A stretch of DNA of 19,328 nucleotides, from contig CAMLQG010000072.1 in assembly GCA_946482075.1 (NCBI GenBank), positions 1 to 19,328 of the forward strand, in the 5' to 3' direction. Position 1 is the stretch's first letter, and every line of letters begins with the position of its first letter. Position numbers and translations under genes: made by a program. Positions 14,979-19,328 of this stretch are shown one piece after another. The DNA comes from an uncultured Erythrobacteraceae bacterium. GTDB lineage: Bacteria > Pseudomonadota > Alphaproteobacteria > Sphingomonadales > Sphingomonadaceae. Under the pieces are notes generated by a model, which searched no databases, had not been told where the DNA came from, and saw only the letters and a program-made list of their open reading frames with translations.

Positions 14979-15968
14979 ATGCCATCCGCCAACCGGATTT
15001 TGAAAGATCGTGACGTGACCGACTGCCTGCGCATCGAAGGAGCGTTTTCCGAGGAGGACCGGACCCGTGCCGACGCCTTCATCTGCGAAACCTTCTACAA
15101 CGGCTCGCTAGAAGCCGATCAAGGCCATGGCGAGTTACGCGTCCATATCGATCAGATCGCTTCGCGCCCCTGCTCGATCAGCGTGCTGCGGTCTTTCGCT
15201 CATCTTTGCTGGCGCCGGACCTGGGCGCATATCCGGCGCGACAGCGCGGATTTCTGCGTCGTCCGGCTGCTGCGGCACGGCCGGGCGACCATCACGCATC
15301 TGAACCGCACAGCCTCCATTTCCGCCGGCGACCTGATCCTGACGCGATCGAACGCGCCGCTGACCGTCGACGTGCGACAGGAGACGGGCAGCATTCCGCA
15401 CGAGATGGTCATCCTCCTGATCCCCAGCGCGCTGTGCAGCCAGTATCTCGATCTCGAACAGGTGCTGAACCGGGTCCTGCCGCGGTCCTCACGCCATCAC
15501 GGCACCGCATGCGCGCTTATCGACATGCTTTCGCTCCAGGGCGCCCATCTCGATGCGGAAGCCGCCGAGCTGATCGGCAAGGCGATGGTCAAGGAACTGG
15601 CCGCTCTGGCCATGGAACTCGACGCAGATGTGGCCCCGCGTCCTACTTTGCCCGAAGCGCGGCTGGCCGATATCAGGGAGAAGATCACCATTCACTTCTC
15701 CAATCCCAATCTCTCGCTCGACATGATCGCGCGCAAATGCGGCATCTCACCGCGCTACGTCACGTCGATCATGTCGAAATTCGGGACTTCCTTTCACGAC
15801 GAAGTGACCAAGAAGCGGCTGAACGCCGCGCGGGAAATCATCCGGGACCGGGGGAAGACCATTCCCATAAACCAGGTTTCGTTCCACGTCGGGTTCAAGT
15901 CGCCATCGCATTTCAGTTCGCTGTTCAAGAAGGAATTCGGCCATTCCCCCCGGTCGGAACGGGCCTGA
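14979..15968 (+). CDS. AraC family transcriptional regulator
   Basis: 329 residues from the ATG at 14979. Other in-frame starts are a GTG at 14970, an ATG at 14922 and a GTG at 14913; the extra residues are basic and look like untranslated leader, but the start is uncertain. The N-terminal half is an AraC-binding-like effector domain with HGRATITHLNRTASISAGDL. The C-terminal double HTH is complete: LSLDMIARKCGISPRYV as the first recognition unit and HVGFKSPSHFSSLFKKEFG as the second. It is followed after 33 bases by the ligase-ferredoxin-P450 genes on the same strand and is the natural candidate for their activator, sensing a pathway substrate. Targets are inferred from position. Confidence 0.92.
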   Translation: MPSANRILKDRDVTDCLRIEGAFSEEDRTRADAFICETFYNGSLEADQGHGELRVHIDQIASRPCSISVLRSFAHLCWRRTWAHIRRDSADFCVVRLLRHGRATITHLNRTASISAGDLILTRSNAPLTVDVRQETGSIPHEMVILLIPSALCSQYLDLEQVLNRVLPRSSRHHGTACALIDMLSLQGAHLDAEAAELIGKAMVKELAALAMELDADVAPRPTLPEARLADIREKITIHFSNPNLSLDMIARKCGISPRYVTSIMSKFGTSFHDEVTKKRLNAAREIIRDRGKTIPINQVSFHVGFKSPSHFSSLFKKEFGHSPRSERA

Positions 15969-16001
15969 CATACGCGTAGCCGAACAGAACGGCCGCACAT
16001 C

Positions 16002-17657
16002 ATGGAGGATCATTTGGAAGTCTCGAACGCCGCGCGCCAGCCGGTCTCATTCAGCGCAGGCCAGCGCGATACCGTGCTCCACATGTTCGAACGGGCGGTC
16101 GCCCGCGCGGGCGACGACGTGTTCTTCGACGTGGGCGGAGAGACCTGCAGCTATGGCGAGCTCGACCGCCGCAGCAACTGCCTGGCGCATGAGCTGGCGA
16201 AGCTGGGCGTGGGCAAGGGCGATGCCGTGGTCACCATCGCGGATACCAGCCCGGATGTCTTCACTCTGTGGTTCGGCATCCAGAAGCTGGGCGGCATCTG
16301 GGCGCCGGTCAATCTCGCCTATCGCGGCGAGTTCCTGCGCCACCAGATGAACGACACCCAGGCCAGACTGGTGATCTGCGACGCCGACATGCTGGAACGC
16401 GTGGTCGAGATCGCGGCCGACTGCCCCTCTCTGGAACGCGTCCTGTGCCGCGACCTGCCCGCCGAAGTGCCGGCCTGCGCGGTGCCGATCGAGGCGTTCG
16501 ACGCCTATCGGGGGACGGACGAGAGCGCGTTGCCCATCCCGGTCGAACCCCATGACCTGGCCATGCTGATCTACACATCGGGCACCACCGGCCCGTCCAA
16601 AGGCTGCATGATCAGCCATAATTACATGTGCATGCAGGCCCGCCAGCAGCACCGCGCGGTCGCACCCGTGCCAGGCGACATAACTTTCACGCCGCTGCCG
16701 ATGTTCCATTCCTCCGCTATCAACGCCGTGCTGGGCGCGATCTACAACGCGTCGCGCGTGGCGGTATGGCCGCGCTTCTCCGTCACGCGCTTCTGGGACG
16801 ATATCGAGCAAGCCGGCGCCACCCATGCGCTGCTGATGGCGACGATCTTCGCGCTGGTGGCGAACGCGCCCGATACGCCGGCGATGGAACGCTGCAAGGG
16901 CCAGCTCAAGATGATCTTCGGCGTGCCGATCACGCCCGCCATCCGCAAGATCTGGATGGAGCGCTTCGGCGTCGGCATCGCATCGTCCTGGGCATACGGC
17001 CAGACCGAAGTCAGCCGGCTGACGATGGCGCTGCCGACGGAAAATCCGCCCGAAGCTTCCGCCGGGCGCGCGGCGGACGAATTCGAAGTGATGATCTTCG
17101 ACGAGAATGATTGCCCTGTGCCTCCGGGCACGGTGGGTCAGATCGTCTGTCGGCCGCGTTTTCCCAACGTGATGTTCGAAGGCTATTGGAACCGGCCGGA
17201 AGCCACCGCCGCCGCCTGGCGCAACTTCTGGATGCACACCGGCGATCTCGGCATGCTGGACGAGGACGGCTGGATGTATTTCGTCGACCGGGCGAAGGAT
17301 TACCTGCGCTGCCGGGGCGAGAACGTCTCCAGCTTCGAGGTGGAGCGCACTTTCCAGATGCATCCCGAAGTCGCCGAAGTCGCGGTCCACGCGGTGGGCC
17401 AGCAGACCGGCGAGGACGAGATCAAGGCCACCATCGTGCTGCATGCGGAAGCCACGGTCGACGCCGAGACGCTGTGCCGCTGGTCGATCGGCAAGCTGCC
17501 TTATTTCGCGGTACCCCGCTTCATCGAATTCCGGGCGGAGCTGATCAAGAACCCGACTGGCCGCGTGCTGAAATACAAGCTGCGCGAACAGGGAGTCACG
17601 AGCGACACTTGGGACCGCGAGGAAGCCGGCATCATCGTGCGCAAGAGAAGTTCGTAA
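16002..17657 (+). CDS. AMP-forming acyl-CoA ligase (ANL superfamily, CaiC/FadD-like), copy 2
   Basis: 551 residues from the ATG, the same length as copy 1. Motifs: P-loop YTSGTTGPSKG (191-201), AYGQTE (331-336), HTGD (411-414), KDYLRCRGENVSSFEVER (about 431-448) and the C-terminal NPTGRVLKYKLR, again with Arg at the usual catalytic lysine position. The ATG at 16002 has no ribosome binding site. Its own bases form GGAGG five bases before an in-frame TTG at 16014, so the true start may be the TTG (547 residues). Being next to ferredoxin and P450 genes, it probably activates the P450 substrate or product. Differences from copy 1 in the substrate-pocket region (MFHSSAINAV versus MFHISTSGYG) suggest a different acid. 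Confidence 0.93.
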   Translation: MEDHLEVSNAARQPVSFSAGQRDTVLHMFERAVARAGDDVFFDVGGETCSYGELDRRSNCLAHELAKLGVGKGDAVVTIADTSPDVFTLWFGIQKLGGIWAPVNLAYRGEFLRHQMNDTQARLVICDADMLERVVEIAADCPSLERVLCRDLPAEVPACAVPIEAFDAYRGTDESALPIPVEPHDLAMLIYTSGTTGPSKGCMISHNYMCMQARQQHRAVAPVPGDITFTPLPMFHSSAINAVLGAIYNASRVAVWPRFSVTRFWDDIEQAGATHALLMATIFALVANAPDTPAMERCKGQLKMIFGVPITPAIRKIWMERFGVGIASSWAYGQTEVSRLTMALPTENPPEASAGRAADEFEVMIFDENDCPVPPGTVGQIVCRPRFPNVMFEGYWNRPEATAAAWRNFWMHTGDLGMLDEDGWMYFVDRAKDYLRCRGENVSSFEVERTFQMHPEVAEVAVHAVGQQTGEDEIKATIVLHAEATVDAETLCRWSIGKLPYFAVPRFIEFRAELIKNPTGRVLKYKLREQGVTSDTWDREEAGIIVRKRSS

Positions 17658-17678
17658 GAGAGAGGGCGTGACGGAAGG

Positions 17679-17900
17679 ATGAAGATCAGGGTCGATCAGG
17701 ACAGATGCGTGGGCCAGGGAATGTGCCTGCTCGCCTGCCCGGAGATGTTCGAATTGAGCGACGAGGATGGCCCCGCCTCCGCGTTGAAGGACGTGGTGCC
17801 CGATAAATATGTCGAGGCCATCCGCCAGGCCGAGCGCAGTTGCCCCGAGCGCGCGATCATCCTGTCGGAACAGGCGACAAGCGGAAGAGTTTCGGAGTAA
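17679..17900 (+). CDS. P450-type small ferredoxin, [3Fe-4S] or [4Fe-4S]
   Basis: 73 residues. The cluster motif is Cys10-x5-Cys16 and a distant Cys55-Pro, with Gln13 at the place of the second cysteine of a standard [4Fe-4S] motif; this is the pattern of [3Fe-4S] ferredoxins that feed bacterial P450s. An additional Cys20 (LLACPEMF) sits where relatives usually have alanine. It would carry electrons from a reductase, which is not in this window, to the P450. The gene is 21 bases after the ligase and 4 bases before the P450, whose GGAG overlaps this gene's stop, so they are cotranscribed. Confidence 0.93.
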   Translation: MKIRVDQDRCVGQGMCLLACPEMFELSDEDGPASALKDVVPDKYVEAIRQAERSCPERAIILSEQATSGRVSE

Positions 17901-17904
17901 TCCC

Positions 17905-19155
17905 ATGTCAGATGCCGCCAAGTGCACGATGCAGTTCAATCCGGCCGAAAGCGGCTATGAGGAATGGACTTCCAAATTCGCGCAATCGCGCGAGAAATGT
18001 CCGGTCTTCTGGTCCGAAGGCCATGGCGGTTACTGGGCTACCGGAAGCTATGCCGAAGTGACCGAAGCCGCCCGCAACTGGGAGACGTTCTCGTCCAGGA
18101 AAGTCTGGGACCCGGCCACGGGCCATCATGAAGGCGGCAATGTCGTCCCCTCCTTCCCCGGCCCGGCCTTCATCCCGGTGGAAGCCGACCCGCCGGAATG
18201 GAAACGCTACCGCTTCTTCCTCAACCCTTTCTTCTCGCCCAAATCGGTCGAGCAGTTCCGCCCGCTGGCGGAGCGGATGGCCGATGCGCTGCTCGATCGC
18301 GTGATCGAGAAGGGCGAGATGGACCTGATCACCGATTTCTCGAACGCACTGCCCGCGCTTTGCACGCTGCAGATCCTCGGCGTGCCGTTCGAAACGCATG
18401 AATGGGAACGTTGGGCAACGCCGTTCCACCAGCTTGCCTATGCGCGCGACCTGCCGATCTTTCCGCAAGTGCTGCAAGATCTCGACTGGATCCGCGGCCA
18501 GATGGGAGAGCTTGCGGAAGCCTGCTGGAAGGAGCCGCGCGAAGGTATCTTCAGCGCGATCTGTAACGCGGAGCCCAAAGACGGCCCCTTCTCCAAGCAG
18601 GAGCTGATCGATCTCGGCATGATGCTGTTGGTCGGCGGCGTGGGCACCACCAACGCGCTGTTCGCCAACACGATGGTCTATCTCGACACGAACCGCGACG
18701 CGCGCCGGCAGCTGATGGACAATCCCGAAGGGATGCCGAAAGCGCGCGAGGAATTCGTGCGTTACTTCTCCCCGGTCCACGGCCAGGCGCGGCTGGTGAA
18801 GGAGGATACCGAACTGGGCGGGCAGCAGCTTCATGCAGGCGAACAGATGCTGCTCGCCTTCTCGGCCGCCAATCGGGATGAAAGCGTGTTCCCGCAGGCT
18901 GATCAGGTCGTACTGGATCGCATGCCCAATCCGCATGTCGGCTTCGGCAGCGGGATGCATCGCTGCCTGGGATCGTTCCTGGCGCGCGTGTTCTTCGATT
19001 CCATGTTCAACGCCGCGATGCGCCGCATCCCGGACTACACGGTCGATCACGGCGTGGCGGAGCGTTACCCGAGTGTCGCTTCGGTCAATGGCTGGATCAC
19101 GGTGCCGGTGCGCTTCACGCCCGGCAAGAAGGTCGGCGGATTTTCGCTGGGCTGA
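17905..19155 (+). CDS. Cytochrome P450
   Basis: A 416-residue soluble bacterial (class I) P450. The heme loop FGSGMHRCLG has the axial Cys354. The K-helix ExxR is Glu283-Arg286, preceded by another glutamate. The I-helix reads GGVGTT (244-249): the threonine pair is present, but the acidic residue normally before it (AGxD/ETT) is Gly247. There is no membrane anchor, as expected for bacterial enzymes. The ATG at 17905 has GGAG seven bases upstream. It probably hydroxylates a hydrophobic acid or its CoA ester, receiving electrons from the adjacent ferredoxin. I cannot assign a CYP family from memory. It is the last gene before the hairpin at 19188-19211. Confidence 0.96.
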   Translation: MSDAAKCTMQFNPAESGYEEWTSKFAQSREKCPVFWSEGHGGYWATGSYAEVTEAARNWETFSSRKVWDPATGHHEGGNVVPSFPGPAFIPVEADPPEWKRYRFFLNPFFSPKSVEQFRPLAERMADALLDRVIEKGEMDLITDFSNALPALCTLQILGVPFETHEWERWATPFHQLAYARDLPIFPQVLQDLDWIRGQMGELAEACWKEPREGIFSAICNAEPKDGPFSKQELIDLGMMLLVGGVGTTNALFANTMVYLDTNRDARRQLMDNPEGMPKAREEFVRYFSPVHGQARLVKEDTELGGQQLHAGEQMLLAFSAANRDESVFPQADQVVLDRMPNPHVGFGSGMHRCLGSFLARVFFDSMFNAAMRRIPDYTVDHGVAERYPSVASVNGWITVPVRFTPGKKVGGFSLG

Positions 19156-19187
19156 GACGCGTCATTGCGAGACTGGTGTGAAACTCG

Positions 19188-19211
19188 CTCCCCTCCCAAG
19201 CGGGAGGGGAG
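19188..19211. terminator. Bidirectional hairpin between convergent genes
   Basis: CTCCCCTCCC (19188-19197), loop AAGC, and GGGAGGGGAG (19202-19211) form a perfect 10-bp stem between the P450 stop and the stop of the convergent oxidoreductase gene. There is no long T-run on either side, so efficient intrinsic termination is not certain. Similar CTCCCCTCCC-type stems recur in sphingomonad genomes in my recollection, so it may also be a dispersed repeat. Confidence 0.65.
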
Positions 19212-19218
19212 AAGATTA

Positions 19219-19328
19219 TCATATCCTGACGGCGATTTTGCCGAAATGGCCGTGGGCTTCCTGGTGTCGGAAAGCATCGGCGAGCTGTTCGAAGGGGAAG
19301 GTGTCGGAGACGATCGGCTGGATGGAGT
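19219..19328 (-). CDS. MDR-family zinc-type alcohol dehydrogenase / quinone oxidoreductase, C-terminal fragment
   Basis: Only the last 36 codons are in the window, ending at the TGA 19221-19219. They read FPFEQLADAFRHQEAHGHFG followed by KIAV and two more residues, which matches the conserved C-terminus of NADPH:quinone reductase-like MDR proteins (FPLEQAAEAHRxLESGxxxGKIVL pattern). The family uses NAD(P)H to reduce quinones, enones or aldehydes. The gene converges with the P450 group and may be unrelated to it. The rest lies outside the window. Confidence 0.85.
   Translation of the reverse strand, partial: SIQPIVSDTFPFEQLADAFRHQEAHGHFGKIAVRI

Noticed and set aside
16047..17939. A 630-codon open frame antisense to the second CoA ligase
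   Set aside because: It mirrors a strongly supported ligase gene, is rich in His, Arg and Asp as expected for antisense of GC-rich DNA, and shows no domain.
17908..19050. A 380-codon open frame antisense to the P450
   Set aside because: Shadow of the P450 codon pattern; no motif, no start signal.

Overview
The window is GC-rich and dense in genes. The gene content fits an alphaproteobacterium of the sphingomonad type (Novosphingobium/Sphingobium-like): a NodT/EmrA/EmrB efflux operon, several CoA ligases, a soluble P450 with its own small ferredoxin, and many NTF2-like, DUF1330-like and aldo/keto reductase accessory enzymes. The taxon is inferred from gene content only. I see no rRNA, tRNA, CRISPR array, transposase or phage gene, so this looks like a chromosomal or megaplasmid catabolic region rather than a mobile island.

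Left part (1-2325, + strand): the C-terminal three quarters of an ADP-forming acyl-CoA synthetase, then a TetR-type regulator. Centre-left (2347-8261, - strand): a tripartite drug or solvent efflux operon read emrA, emrB, nodT, whose genes are coupled by 4-bp stop/start overlaps (ATGA, then TTGA). An AMP-forming acyl-CoA ligase follows it on the same strand. A second TetR gene (8460-9092, + strand) diverges from emrA and is the obvious candidate repressor of the pump.

Right part (9398-19155, + strand): two co-directional gene groups. The first holds an APH-fold phosphotransferase with an unusual N-terminal extension, an aldo/keto reductase, a DUF7064/7065-like protein, an NTF2/SnoaL-like protein, a DUF1330-like protein and a crotonase-family protein. 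After a gap of about 400 bp comes an AraC-type regulator, a second AMP-forming acyl-CoA ligase (a clear paralogue of the first, of equal length), a small P450-type ferredoxin and a cytochrome P450. A perfect 10-bp GC hairpin ends the run, facing the 3' end of a convergent MDR/zinc-type alcohol dehydrogenase or quinone oxidoreductase gene that leaves the window.

Working model (inference): the right part breaks down a hydrophobic carboxylic acid. The ligase makes the CoA thioester, ferredoxin and P450 hydroxylate the skeleton, the reductase and NTF2-like enzymes handle carbonyl or isomerisation steps, and the crotonase and phosphotransferase act on acyl-CoA intermediates. The most interesting idea is that the phosphotransferase activates a hydroxyacyl-CoA by phosphorylation, as LvaA does in Pseudomonas levulinate catabolism and as the kinase domain of mammalian ACAD10/11 does. 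No acyl-CoA dehydrogenase, thiolase or ring-cleavage dioxygenase is in the window, so the substrate cannot be named. The efflux pump would export the toxic substrate or intermediates.
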